Below, one piece after another: positions 12,501 through 24,993 of a stretch of 64,000 nt of DNA. Where the stretch lies: positions 239,568,750-239,632,749 of the forward strand of contig NC_073693.1 in NCBI RefSeq assembly GCF_029784155.1, read 5' to 3'. The stretch is from Uranotaenia lowii (taxonomy: Eukaryota; Arthropoda; Insecta; Diptera; Culicidae). How positions within the stretch are numbered: the first letter of the stretch is position 1; the number at the start of each line of letters is the position of its first letter. A model generated the notes under the pieces. The model was not told the origin of the DNA, made no database searches, and saw only the letters and a list, made by a program, of their open reading frames with translations. Both the position numbers and the translations under genes were made by a program.

Positions 12501-15500
12501 AAACTGAAATGGAAAGCGTTGTTTGAAATCGTCGTTTAAATTTTGTTTTATATTTTCTTCAAAAATTGATTCATGTTTTTCGAAACTCATACCCATTTTT
12601 AACAATTATTTAATAGTTTTTCGAATATGGAAAAAAAAAACTTAGAAATCATGCTGAGTTTTTGTTTCATATTCAGATTCGATGTTCATAAATTTGCAAG
12701 TCGGATTAGAAATACGTAATTTAAATAAAGAATAATCATTGAAATCCAAAACATCTGAATGATAATTATGGGTTCATGATTGAGGGCTCTGAAACTGATT
12801 TCAATTCTTGGCTCATAATTCCAATTTCAGAAACCGTTTTCATGTTCATTTCAGAAAACCTATTGGAATCCCGAAACAGATTGAAAATTAAAATTTTGAA
12901 TTTAGGTTTAAAATTTAGATTCAGATTAATGAGATCCACTATCAAAATAAAATGATCAAGATTATCATTTCGATAAGGAATTAAAATTGCAAGAGATCGC
13001 AGGTTCATCTTTCCAATTGTAAGTTCGATTATAAAATTTAACCAAAGTCAGTTCGTTTGCACAATTTAGCTGAAAAGGAGAAAAATAAAGTACAATTTGA
13101 GTTCATTTCGCAAGTTTTGTCTTATGAAAAACTTATTTTTAAAAAGCCATTCACAAAAATTGATTTTTAATTAAAGGTAATTGATGTTAAAGATAAATGT
13201 ATACTCTCTTAAAAAATTGCAGGGAATTCCATATGGTTTTGCGTATTGTAAAACATTATAAATATTGCAGTTATTTCAAGAACCAAATTTCAAGCTAAAA
13301 TATTTGATCTGAATCGAGTTTGCATGAAAACGATTTGAATCGCAAATTTTTTATCTTTCACTTTTACTTTTGAAAATTAGATGAATTTTCAGAATTTTTT
13401 TTTTCGAAATAAAAACCTTTCTTTAAAAAATATTGTAAGCTCAAATCAAATTAGCAATCTTAAGCTGTTCAGATTACCGGGTTTTACCTGAACTTGTTCG
13501 AATGTTAACTAAACAAAATTGGAAAAGATTTGGTCAGGTCTGGTTGCCCAAATTTTGTTGAAAATCTTCTGATTTTGTGCCAATTTATTCACTTTTTTTG
13601 GAAAATCAAACGGAAAATTTTAAATTTCGCCATTATAATTTTAAATTTTGTCACTTAAAAATGGAATTTTTCAAGCTAGATTTATAAAAATAAACATATA
13701 CGATTTTTGGGAGCCTGAAATACGATTCAAATTTTGATTATGTTTTTAGATTGAAAAAAAAAATGATTCGATTGTTTTTCATTCTTCATTTTTGTTGAAT
13801 TCCTGGATTTTTGTAAAATTTTCCAGATATTGTTCGGAGTTTTGTTTGAAAAATTGGAAATAGAATGTCCGAATTTCGCCAGATTTTAAATAAATTAGCC
13901 TGGATTTGCGCGGCACGGATACGTGACGAAAATTTCCGGTTATCTTGAGCTAAGTTCAACAGATTTTGATGCAAATATTAAGATTTCAACCATTGATGAA
14001 AGTAAGTTTCCTTTTTTTTACTTAAGGGTTCTTTATACAAATGCTTATGATAATTTCAAAAATTTTAGCATGTATTTTCAAAAAATTCTATTCATCAGAA
14101 AAATTATTTATGTAAAAAAAACTTAAAAATTAATAATCAAATAGTTTTCAAAAATTCAAAAAAAAATTTTTTTTTATTAATGCATTGTTTGAGCGAAAAT
14201 GTCATATAAAAAATAGGACACCAAAAATTAATTTTCTAAAAACTGCATTTGCTATTATTCCAGCCAATATTTGACCATCTTCCGAACTTCTAAGATAGCT
14301 TAGATAGCATGAATTAAGTGTTGGGGTTATCAGGCGATCCTTCAATATAATAAAACAACAATCATTTCGTGCACCTATTTTGAATTTCCTTTTTAAATTT
14401 TTCAGTTTAATTACTTACGACTTAAAATATTAAATCATGAAAATTCCTGAAGACATATAGCGACAATTCGTTACTATTTTACTCATACCGTTTAGTATAC
14501 CTTATTGATATTTATCCCCTAAAATTACTCAAATCACTTGAATGGACTCAGCGGACATGTATTAAATTTAACATAACTTTCACGAATCTTGACAATGTTG
14601 ATGAACTTTGTTAATACGAGAACTTTTTTCACAATCCTTCCTGACTTTGCTTTGAAAATCAATAATTTTTTAATGACTATCACACTACGGAACACCAAGG
14701 GCTCATCATTTTTAATGTAGATTGCAAATTAAACCAAAAGCGAGCGCTAATATTCTATCTTGTTTCGATGTTATAGAGCTGTGAATTTAACCAGTCATTT
14801 AGACTGGTCATGAACCAGCAGAATCTCCAATATAACCTAGGGTTGCCATCCGTCCCGCAAAAGCGGTACATGTCCCGCTTTTTTTTTGGTAAATGTCCCG
14901 CTGTCCCGCTTTTTACTCGAAATGTCCCGCTTTTTTTTCAGATGAGTTTTCAATTAAAAAAAAGCTTAGCCTACGTTTGATTTATTTTGCTTTATCAAAA
15001 CTGCACATCACACAAATAAAATGTGTTCCCATATTTCTTTGGAAATTATCTTTAAATTTTTCTATGCAATTCCTAATAATTTCAAGCTCCATTTCAGTAT
15101 GTGACAGTGTCATATTGTGATACGCCATATGACTCATATTATTTTTCTATTTTTAAAACTGGTAGAAATCGTATGTAAATGAATGTTAAAAAGCATTTTT
15201 TTATTCAAAATACCGTTTATGCAATTTAATGTTGAAAATTGAACATTTGGACACTGAAAACAGTATCGAAAAGTTCTACATTGCAGCACTGAATTCCAGA
15301 GCTGCAAATTATCAGTGTCAGACAGCCAATGTCAGCCGACTTTGATACTGCTTTGCATGTCTATGTCATGCGATACTGATTATTGATCAACGACATGTGC
15401 TTACAATGTCATGACCATGGTGAATGAACGACATCATGATTGCTACGACTTTTTTCTTCTTACGGCCAACAGCTACATTTTTTCAACTGTTGCGCAACTT

Positions 15501-18500
15501 ATTAAGTAAAGTCCCTCCCATAACAGCCAGAAAATTAAATTGAAAGATGATCGTATGTATGGTGTGAGTGGAGTGCAAAAATGTCATTCAACATTGACAT
15601 TGCTGCCTGACCGACATTGTAGCTTGGTCATTCAACTCGTAGATGACTTTGAAATTCTGTCGATAGCATTGACTACTAGACGTTGGTCGGGTTAAACGAA
15701 ATAGACTGAAATTTATCAGCCTTGCTGAATTCAGTTTCGAAAAGTACACTCCACGACCTACTTGATCATAAATTTAAAGTTGTTGGCATAGTCGGCCACA
15801 TGTTGTTATTTGTTGAGATGCTCTTCTTGTTGGTAAGTAAATTAATTTTGCGAATTTCCATAAAAATGTGAAACTCATTGCAAAACTCGATTTTTTTAGC
15901 ACTCGACGTAATTATTCGATTCGGCAAATCTCATTAAATAAGTTAATGACTCGTGTTGAAAAAACCAATTTTTGCAACTTATTGACTAAATAACTATTTG
16001 CTACATGGTGAAACTTATAGCTTTTCAATATTTCGAAAAATTATCAAAAAGAAATCATTTTGGATAATGTTTGTGACAGGTTACTGAAAATGACACTCTG
16101 ATTTCGCACTAAAACGGATTCTGGAAGATGGTTAATTTGATTTTTATAATTTTGAAATCTTCCCAATCTTCAAACAAAGCTTATTTGGCTTTTACAGTAA
16201 TAACAAATTATTCTGTATATAATATGAAACTCTTTTCACAGACCAGAAATTCCAAGCTTAAGAACATTCCATAAAAAAAATCAGTGAATATCTACATTGT
16301 ACATATAAATTAAAAATTCATTTTGTCATGACATTCAATCGCAAGTATTGTAAAAATCAAGAAAATATTGACATTTTTTAAATAAAAAAAACCGCTTGTA
16401 TAGCTGACATTTAAATTTTTTTTATTTAATTGTTGTTTCAATCAATGTTGTTTTATCGTCTTTGTGTCATTCGCATTTTTTTCCCTTACGGAAGGGCATT
16501 GAAAAGCTTCAAATTTGTTCGATGTTTACGCCTGGATTCGAAAGCATAGACATTGACCCGGAAAGCAGATGTTTTATCAACTGAACTATGCCTCCATTAT
16601 TGATTAATAGAACTTTATACTCAAGTAAAAAAGCACCGCACTTTGAGAGTAGACAAAAAAACATATTTATGTGTGTGTACATTAGGGTGTCCCAAAATTG
16701 CATTACTTCTGGGAATCTGGGGGCTCACCCTCCAAATTGTAGATTAGAATGTGCAGAACAAACTTTTGTATGGAGCTGACTAAAAAAAATCATGTTTAGA
16801 GGTTCCGCAAGCGCGATCTTTAAAAAAAAAGTCCACTTTCAAAAGATTTGATTTTAAATAAATTCTGGGTCCAAAAATTTTCATAAAATTTATATATTTT
16901 ATATTTTTTTAATTTTGTTTGAGTTAAAAACTACACGTAAAAAATACAAAATGAACCAAATTTGTATCAAAATGTAAAACTAGCAAGCTATTTTCAATGA
17001 AAAAAAAATTTTTGGTTCAAAAATTTTGAATTCAACTGACCAAAATGTGTACCAAGCGTAGAATATTTTTGATACCAATGCCATCAAAAGATGCGGATTT
17101 TTGAGCACTTAAACTTTGCTGAACAAAACATAAGGTTTGTATCAACGTGTGAACAGCTATTCACGATTTAATGCTTAACAAAAATAACAATTTAGGATAT
17201 TTTTTATTTAATTTATCAAATTTGTCTTAATAAATACCTACTTTAAAATCAAAATACTTGCAAAAAAAGACTTTGATGGTTTAAAGGAGTCATCAGAAGG
17301 CCATATGCCATATGGCCATATGGCCATATGAGTAGAATCGGACAACATGAAAGGGTTGCACTGAATCTAAAGTGTGAAAGGGATTCTGAGACATAGTGTT
17401 TTAAAGAAGCATAAAAAACTGGTTTTTCATCATGCATTTTTGTCTTTATCAATCGATTGCTTGATAATGAAGATTTTATTAAAATTTCAATTAAGACTAA
17501 CATTTCACCTGAAGACTGCAACTCGATTGGACTTAAAACAAAAAAGTTATGGCTGTTCCAAGATTATATTTTTGTGGCAAATTGTCGTTTAATACACAAT
17601 GAGTACTTTTTACTCATTGAGTTTTACAGGACAATTTGTAACCAAAATACAATCTTTGAACAGCCATAACTTTTTTGTTTTAAGTCCAATCGAGTTGCAG
17701 TCTTCAGGTGAAATGTTAGTCTTAATTGAAATTTTAATAAAACTTACATAACCAAGCAATCGATTGATAAAGACAAAAATGCATGATGAAAAACCAGTTT
17801 TTTATGCTTCTTTAAAACACTATGTCTCAGAATCCCTTTCACACTTTAGATTCAGTGCAACCCTTTCATGTTGTCCGATTCTACTCATATGGCCATATGG
17901 CCATATGGCATATGGCCTTCTGATGACTCCTTTAAACCATCAAAGTCTTTTTTTGCAAGTATTTTGATTTTAAAGTAGGTATTTATTAAGACAAATTTGA
18001 TAAATTAAATAAAAAATATCCTAAATTGTTATTTTTGTTAAGCATTAAATCGTGAATAGCTGTTCACACGTTGATACAAACCACATGTTTTGTTGAGCAA
18101 AGTTTAAGTGCCCAAAAATCCGCATCTTTTGATGGCATTGGTATCAAAAATATTCTACGCTTGGTACACATTTTGGTCAGTTTAATTCAAAATTTTTGGA
18201 CCAACATTTTTTTTTCTTGAAAATAGCTTGCTAGTTTTACATTTTGATACAAATTTGGTTCATTTTGTATTTTTTACGTGTAGTTTTTAACTCAAACAAA
18301 ATTAAAAAAATATTTAATATAGCAATTTTATGAAAATTTTTGGAATTTATTTAAAATCAAATCTTTTGAAAATGGACTTTTTTTTAAAGATCGCGCTTGC
18401 GGAACCTCTAAACATGATTTTTTTTAGTCGGCCCCATACAAAAGTTTGTTCGGCACATCCTAATCTACCATTTGGAGGGTGAGCCCCCAGATTCCCAGAA

Positions 18501-21500
18501 GTAATGCAATTTTGGGACACCTTAGTGTACATATGTACATTTCATGACTTTTTCGAATGAATTTTTAAAATGTCCCGCTTTTTTCGGCTGTGTCCCGCTT
18601 TTTTTCTCAAAATGTCCCGCTTTTTTGGAAAAACATCTGGTAAGTCTAAATATAACCTCAACATTAGACTGAGCCGATTTGAGATCATGCTCCAAAATTG
18701 TTCAGAGGAAAACTTCCTTTAAATAATTTAGAAATTGGCAGAAAAACATTATCAGGCTCGTTTCCAGAGAAGAGACAAATATGATGTTGATTTTTAAAAC
18801 AAAGTATTCAATTTTCTCATACAAGCATTACAGTTAAAATTTTCTCTTTAATCTACAAAATATAGAGGACTTCCACGAAGCATGACCCTAATGGGTTCAC
18901 CAACCAATCGAATCGAGGAAGAATGACCCTAACGGGTTAAACTCCTATCAAAAAAGAGAGTAAAAAAATTCTCATGTAAACGTTCTGCTAAAAATCATGG
19001 ATGAGTTTCGAACCAAAACGAAGCTTTTAAGATCCCAGCGTTTGAGAAATTCAAAAATGGCTCCAAATCGACTCTTTCTACTCAACATGACAATACCGAA
19101 ATTTAATAAATCAAGTAGGTATATACAAGATACAAATACAAGATTAAAAACCATAAACCAATGTTCAAAATATCAACAAAACATCTCGATTATTTCAAAT
19201 AATGAATACTTAGTCAATCTTCAAGACACTATTGACAAATCTTCAATATCTCAATGTTATTGAATAAATCTTTAAAATAATTATACAAAGTCTTTGAGAT
19301 TTGCACGTTCAAAGATATAAGCTCCAAACCAGGTAATTATACTCCAAAGGTATTATACTCTACACTCAAAATATTAAATTCAGAATCAAATTATGATAAA
19401 AAGGTAAGGTTAATCAAGAATAACAATCTAGACTAAAAACTTATGCCCAAACCTCAAAAATCCACCCCAAGCTCAAAATTCTGCTACACTTTTTCAAAAT
19501 TTTCTCATATGTTAATAGAAATTCAGGTCTGAATATTAAATTTTAAATTAAATAAAACCTATTTCGGAGGTTTTGATTCTATAACTCCTATCACCAAAAT
19601 TGTATTCATATCTCGAAATTTCGGATTGTGTATTCAGTTCAGGATTCTTGATTTTCAGTTCGAATAATCATAAGAAATTAGAAATGAAAAGCTGCTTTGA
19701 AGTCCTGGTTTAAATTTTGTTTTGCATTTCATATCAAATTTGAATCATGTTTTTCAAAATCATATGCAATTCCGAATATGAAAAAAATAAATTTTGTTTT
19801 GTATTCAAATTCGAAGTTCTTAAACTTCATTCTACACAAAATTAAAACATTTAAAGCTTCAATATGACAATCCAATATTGAAAAGTTAGATTCAGATCAT
19901 TTGAAATTCATATTTTAATTCAGATTCACAATACAGATTTAAAATAAATAATTGAAATAGTAAATTTAGATCAAACCTGAACAACAGAATTTAATTAATA
20001 AATTCAGGAAATAGGGCTCAAAAACTTGGCCATAAAATTCTGATCTGGTATAAGATTCGTAAATTTTATTTTTTGTACATTTCAGAAATCGTATGGAAAT
20101 TCAGATACAGATTAAAAGCGCAATTTTTGAACTCAGATTCAGAAATCAGATTTAGAATTCAGATTCAAATTCAGAAAAAGTTTTAGCTTGTAAATAAATT
20201 TTATAATCAACAGAAAAGGTTGAGGAATTCAAAAGATCATGATCACAAATAAAAAGTAGAATTTCACTTTTTTGTTTTAATCGAAAAATACACATTTTAT
20301 CAAAAAAAAAATCATCAACAGGATTTTTATTAGAGAATTTATTCTTTATGAAAAATATTTGCTGTTAAAGAAACATGAACTTGATCTTCATCAAAACAAA
20401 AATCTTAACAAAGTTCTATAGTTTATCGGTATATTGTTTAATATTATTAACGCATAAAGAACACCAAAATTCGGCATTTTATATTTCAGAAACCAATAGA
20501 CAAAAAACTGCTAATTTAATTTATTTGATTAACGTGTTAAATTTTGTAGAATGAGGTTTCATTATTCGATTCATAACATGTGAATTTTCCAATTAATGGA
20601 GCAAATTAGCAGGATGCGAAAATATGCGGTCAGTCAGTGCTCTTTGGTCAGAAATGTGTTTATATTCAAGTTTTTTTTTTAAACAATTTAAATTGCAAAC
20701 TAAAAGCATTAATTTGTTTGAAGTTTTCCCCATTCAAATTTGATCCGAAAATCTGATGATTTTTAACTTTCACTTTTTTTAAAAGATTTATTTTAATCGA
20801 AGTTCAAAGTCTTTGAATTTGTAAAATAGTTTGGAAGACTGGGCTCGTTTGATTTGAGTATAAGCTTTTTTTCAAATGGAAGGCTCTCCTAAAAACATTT
20901 TTTATGCTCATATCAATTAAGTATGTCCTACCAGACTCGTAAACAAATTCAAAGATTATTAAGTTTACCTTTTTGCTTAAGGACCAATTTTCTAATGTCA
21001 CGATTTTATACAAAAACTATTAATGTAAAAGTACTTCAAAATGATTAATCATATAGTTACAAACATAATATATTTAAAATTTGTTTGTATTCGTGCATTG
21101 TTGATCAAAAAATCATTGGTTAAAGTCAGTCACCACACCCCAACCACCCCCCAATGCTGTCTAGGTAAAATCGTCAATATATATAAAAATTAAATATTCA
21201 ACATAACAATTCCAAATCTTTAGAATATCCATACCAAAACTAAAGTTTCAATGTTAAAACTTCAAGATATAAATTTGAAATCTTAAAGAAATCAATGTTA
21301 ATTCCTGGGGTCTAAAATTAATCGTTTTCGTTCAAAACTTATCCATGATTTTTTGCAGAATTTTTAAGTAACGTTTACATGAGTAAATTTGAACATTTTT
21401 GTTTGTATGGGAAAATTGAATATTTTGTACTGAAAAATCAACATCAATTTTGTTTCTGTGGGACCGAGTCTGCTTATGGGTTTTGTGCAAATTTATTAAT

Positions 21501-23574
21501 TCACAGAGGGAAATTTTCCTTTGACAGCTTTGTCTAAGACCGTAACTTCGTATCTTATTACACAAAAAAGTTATTAGGTATTTAATGGGCGCATATTTTT
21601 TGGCAATGACAAACAATAAATTCAACTGACATCACTGTTGGTCCTTCGCTGAGCATTGCATTCAGTTAGTTGAAAAGTATTTGAAAATGTGAGACTTTGC
21701 TTGCTAGAGCTTTAATAATTTCATGAAATGTTTTTGCAAAGGTTATATAAATCAATTCTCTAGCTATGCAAAGCAGTTTTTGAGATTTTTTAATTTCATC
21801 CTGTGGTTACACAGCTTCAAATAAGCAAATATTTAAAAAAAATTATGAACAAAAAATTTTGTAAACATCGAATATCTATTCTGGGGTGCAAGTACTGCAC
21901 ATGAATTGTACTGCAAAAATCAAGGAATATTTTCATCCAAAGATATATTTTTTGGAACTTCCAGTAGGTATATCTATGGCGATTTTTGAATGAAAAATTT
22001 TGTTTTCCCTTACAAATTTCCATACAAAATTAAAATTCGTTGCACTAATTCAGATTCTAGAATCAAAAACAACCAAAAAAAGTTATGGGAGGTGTATAAA
22101 TTCAAGAATTTGAAATTTTCATAAAAAGCTTGCCGCGGTCTAATATTTATTGTTCTACAGTTCTTAGTTTTAAGAGTTTGTCAATTAATAAGCCACTGCC
22201 CTGCCCTTTTTTACCGTCCTTGTCGAAGCTTGATTTTTAAAAATATCAATGCCATATGAAAAACTTTAACATCGAGTCAAGCTTCGGTAGCCTGTAGGGA
22301 AGAATGACCCTGGAAACGGATTGGACTCCCGGATAAAGTTGACAATGAATTTTTAACAAAAAGTTCAGTTTTTGACGTTTTAAAGTCTTGCATTGCCAAC
22401 AGCTTGAGATAGTTAATCATAAATGATACTCACTTTGACATACCAACGGTGACGGTGTAATCAAACGTCTCAATCCGTTCCTTTTTGTACGCCAAAGCAT
22501 TGACGCAAACATCGACTTCGTGCGCTGCCAGCTGACCAATCATTCCTTCGTGAGAATGTCCATCCGTATTCGTCATACCCCACGATGGTGTTCGAATTAA
22601 CTTCAGTCTAAAAATTTATTAAGGAAATAATAATGAAAATAATCACATCCACATTTTTTTTTTCATTACGTAAAGTTGTGTTTCTTCATCACAAATTGCC
22701 ACATGATGTATCCATAGCGATGAAGCGCATAACCAGTGACTGTGTCTCGACTAAGCAAATGATCCACTAAACTTGTGTGGTTTGCTTGATGGAGGTCCTG
22801 TAAAATTATGTCCGTCAAATTAATCTTGTATTCAAAATTTGGAGTTAAAAAAATATCTTACCGATACAACACCTTTCAACCAAATCCCCCCGAAATCAAC
22901 TCGCCGTTCGTATTCGGTTTCATTCACAACAATTCGAAGCCCATCTTCCAGTTTCCAGTAACCCATCAGCGTTATATTCAATTTGGTCCCACGCTTCCTC
23001 ATCACACTATAAACATCGTAAACATTGTATAGCTTTCGATCCACCTCATCCGGTGCCACCAATGTTACTTTGGCATCTACATTAAAATTCTGCTTATCGA
23101 GCAAACAGGAGAGTGGCTCCAGAGAGCCCTCCCCAAACATCAACCAACTGTGAGATGCATTGAAATATTCCATTTCCGAAATGACATCGAAAAATGTTCC
23201 AACTTTTGGACAACTCAGATCAACCGTTGATCCCACATTGATGTAATCGTGCCGCATTGTATGCAAATGGTTCCAGCTGGAGCCATTAAAACTGGAAATG
23301 TCATGGTAGTGAACCTGTCGTTGGAACAAATTTTCCAAAATTCTAGCAAGCGATAGCAGATCTAAACCAAATCCATTATTTGCTTGAAAACTCACAACAA
23401 CAAAAAACAAAACTCACCATCTCTCTGTTCCAAGCAATGGAAAACATTAATCAAACTCAAATGTTTCCATCTCAGATAATCTCGCAAAAGGTTAACATTT
23501 GGAACGGCCAATCCGTGGCAAACAAGCCAAAAGCCATAGATTCCAAACGAAAGCTTGGCCGAGTACATCGTCAT
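9539..23574 (-). CDS. Ionotropic receptor (Ir75-like), seven exons
   Basis: A chemosensory ligand-gated cation channel of the variant ionotropic glutamate receptor family. Exons (minus): 23574-23418, 23361-22862, 22797-22670, 22607-22434, 10610-10384, 10319-10108, 10045-9539. Every junction is GT/AG, and the joined length is 1905 bases (634 residues plus stop). A hydrophobic signal peptide spans about residues 3-24. Ligand-binding lobe S1 is in exons 2-5 (IRTPSWG, then FRHPRFGQ), M1 at about 344-366, a re-entrant pore segment in exon 5, M3 at about 409-433, lobe S2 in exon 7 (EICDLQEI, SPFKEMFR) and M4 at about 595-617. Lack of a long amino-terminal domain fits an antennal receptor; it would work with a co-receptor in olfactory dendrites. 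Subfamily is inference. Intron 4 is 11.8 kb and full of repeats. The nearby plus-strand paralogue at 35815-38116 has identical splice phases. Confidence 0.87.
10690..11010. repeat. Dispersed repeat, copy 1 of 3
   Basis: This intronic stretch is clearly related in the same orientation to 21297-21650 (shared blocks such as AAGTAACGTTTA/CATGAGTAAATTT, CTTCGTATC and TCAACTGACATCACTG). It also matches 18985-19060 in inverted orientation (the CTTAAAAG / GGTTCGAA block). The copies are diverged and without clear ends. Confidence 0.6.
10929..11122. repeat. Imperfect inverted repeat (~194 bp)
   Basis: Left arm AGCTGTTGAATAGGGGTAT through CCTAGCAA pairs with the right arm TTGCTAGG through ATATACCCCTGTTAATAAACAGCT, with a ~30-bp spacer around 11010-11040. 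It looks like a small foldback-type MITE within intron 4 of the receptor. Confidence 0.65.
11395..11675. mobile_element. Decayed MITE related to 2068-2400
   Basis: The ends TAAGATTGCCCAGATTTT and (inverted) TAAGCTTACCAGATATTT resemble the TAAGGTTGCCAGA termini of the 2068-2400 element, with GCCCGAAT/GCCCGGATTT near each end. No target duplication is visible, so the boundaries are approximate. Confidence 0.45.
12100..13100. repeat. Dispersed repeat paired with 19250-20250
   Basis: The block shares colinear segments with 19250-20250 in the same orientation, for example TTCGGATTGTGT followed by CAGGATTCTTGATTTTCAGTTC, and CTACAGTTTTTCAAAATTT. It starts near a G-rich then C-rich tract (12136-12182, including a run of 16 or more C). 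The copies are diverged. I infer an old, non-coding transposon relic. Confidence 0.55.
13462..13950. mobile_element. Decayed MITE-like relic
   Basis: It begins TAAGCTGTTCAGATTACCGGG and ends with an inverted counterpart (TTTCCGGTTATCTTGAGCTAA). This is the terminal type seen at 2068-2400, but more diverged and without a target duplication. Confidence 0.35.
16520..16592 (-). ncRNA. tRNA-like SINE head (degenerate)
   Basis: Read on the minus strand it begins GGCATAGTTCAGTTGATAA, which resembles a tRNA acceptor plus an RNA polymerase III A box, and 45 bases later has TTTCGAATCC, a near-match to the B box. Stems are too damaged for a working tRNA. A SINE head or tRNA pseudogene is the likely reading. 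Confidence 0.35.
16677..18530. repeat. 1.85-kb near-perfect palindrome (foldback element)
   Basis: Two arms of about 915 bp are inverted copies differing by scattered substitutions and small indels. The outer ends are GTACATTAGGGTGTCCC and its inverse at 18514-18530. The centre, around 17598-17620, is itself a short hairpin (AATGAGTA, a few T, TACTCATT). Each arm holds a CATATGGCCATATGG tract (17300-17330 and its mirror near 17887-17913). No coding potential. Transcription of the host intron would give a long double-stranded RNA. Confidence 0.85.
18985..22433. repeat. Intronic repeat-rich DNA, 3' part of intron 4 region
   Basis: No exon is visible. It contains copies of the two dispersed repeats described at 10690-11010 (inverted copy 18985-19060, direct copy 21297-21650) and 12100-13100 (copy 19250-20250). 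Just upstream, at 18870-18945, GAATGACCCTAA-CGGGTT-type motifs occur twice, and a related GAATGACCCTGG motif occurs at 22301. The remainder is AT-rich without recognisable content. Confidence 0.45.
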
Positions 23575-24993
23575 CCGGTGCAGTTAGTTTAAATATTGAC
23601 GTTTTATTCCGTAAATGGCATTAATATAAGGAGAAAACAGCCCTCGAGGTCATTTGCCTAACATTAGTTCTAGCAGGAGTTTGATTACGGGCATTAAGGT
23701 ATTTATTTTTGACGGATAAATTAGGATAATATGTGGAGCTATTTATCCATATTACTAATGACGATTTCTGTGAAAGGATTCACCTTTCGAGCATTCGATG
23801 TTGTATCAACAAATTGAGCTCCATGTCATTTATTGATAATAAATTATGATGATGATATAGATAATAAATCATAAAATTTAAATTCTAGAAGACTCTCTGG
23901 AACCTGAAAAATTATTTTTATTGCTTTTAAATTTATTATGTTTCAACTAAAGAAGACATTCTGAAACCTGAATATCATCCTATCAAAAATGCACGCATTA
24001 GAAAAACAAAAATTTATTTGGGATAAAATACAAGGCAATGTATAAAAATACTCATTAGTCATTATTAGAAATTCAGGCCTCAAAACCTTATAAAATATGC
24101 GAACGTATAGAATCTTTTGATCTTGATTATTGACGAAAACGACAATCTTCAATTCAAAATGAAGCAGATTTTAGATTTCCTATCGAGTGGACTCAGCATT
24201 AAAGTCGACAAAAAAATATCAATAATTCTGAGATTTATCCCTAAAAAAAGTAATTATACTTTGTGATGTTATTTCTTTACGAACACAAACACGTACAAGA
24301 TCTCAATGAAACTTAATGTTTCATCGAAGAGATTCCTTTTACTTAACTCTAAGCGTACATCTTTCGAAGGATGGCTAGCATCTTACAAATACTAAAACCA
24401 CAAACCCACAGAAAGTGTACTATGTATGCCGTGATTGGGAGTCGATTTCATGACCGTCGGCTTAGAAGACTTGAATCCAATACGCCACTGGCTGCGGCTA
24501 TTTTCATCGAAAAGTCATGACACAAATCGATAAATTGAGTCACTTAACTTAAAAAATCGCAATCCACATTACCAAGGTCATAAGAAATTCATAAATTAGC
24601 TTTAGTAATTTGGACGAAATTTGCCTAAAAATTTGTGAAATGATACCTCGATATCACGAAAATCAGGGCTTCGCAAAAAATAATTGAGAAAAAACTTCTC
24701 AAAAATATGCCCAGAAAAAAGACATTTTATTGGATAGCAGCGATGATTTCCAAAAGAATGTATATTTTCTCACTTCTATTAGTAATCGCTGTGGTATAGC
24801 TGCAGAAAACTTTCACATATAAGTGATCAAGAATAGTACCACCGACTTTGAAGTTTTTTCTCGGAAAACGGTTCAAACCAATTTATCAACCAAAAAAAAA
24901 TGTCCGTATCTGATAAAAAAAATGCAAAGTAAACTATGTTTCCATTTGGAAGAATGAATGTTCGCGAAAAAGTTTAAGTCATTTAATATATTT
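23575..24993. other. Intergenic, upstream of the minus-strand receptor
   Basis: No gene is seen. This is the 5' flank of the minus-strand receptor and would hold its promoter, but I see no clear TATA/initiator pair. A tRNA-like minus-strand stretch near 24430-24500 is too weak to call. Confidence 0.4.

Larger units (their letters stand above)
14838..18648. mobile_element. Composite 3.8-kb element with 9-bp flanking repeat
   Basis: Ends TAGGGTTGCCATCCG and (inverted) TAGACTTACCAGATG are flanked by the direct repeat AATATAACC at 14829-14837 and 18649-18657. Both ends carry clusters of TGTCCCGCTTTTTT in the same orientation (14868-14937 and 18571-18626), which is unusual for an inverted-repeat element. 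No transposase is visible. It contains a tRNA-like segment (16520-16592) and a large palindrome (16677-18530), which I take to be nested insertions. It lies entirely inside intron 4 of the receptor gene. Confidence 0.6.

Noticed and set aside
22832..23410. 192-codon single-exon reading of the receptor
   Set aside because: The frame runs through the intron boundary; the AG at 23363-23362 and the paralogue show the exon begins at 23361.
24430..24500. tRNA gene on the minus strand
   Set aside because: Only loose A- and B-box resemblance and no closing acceptor stem.
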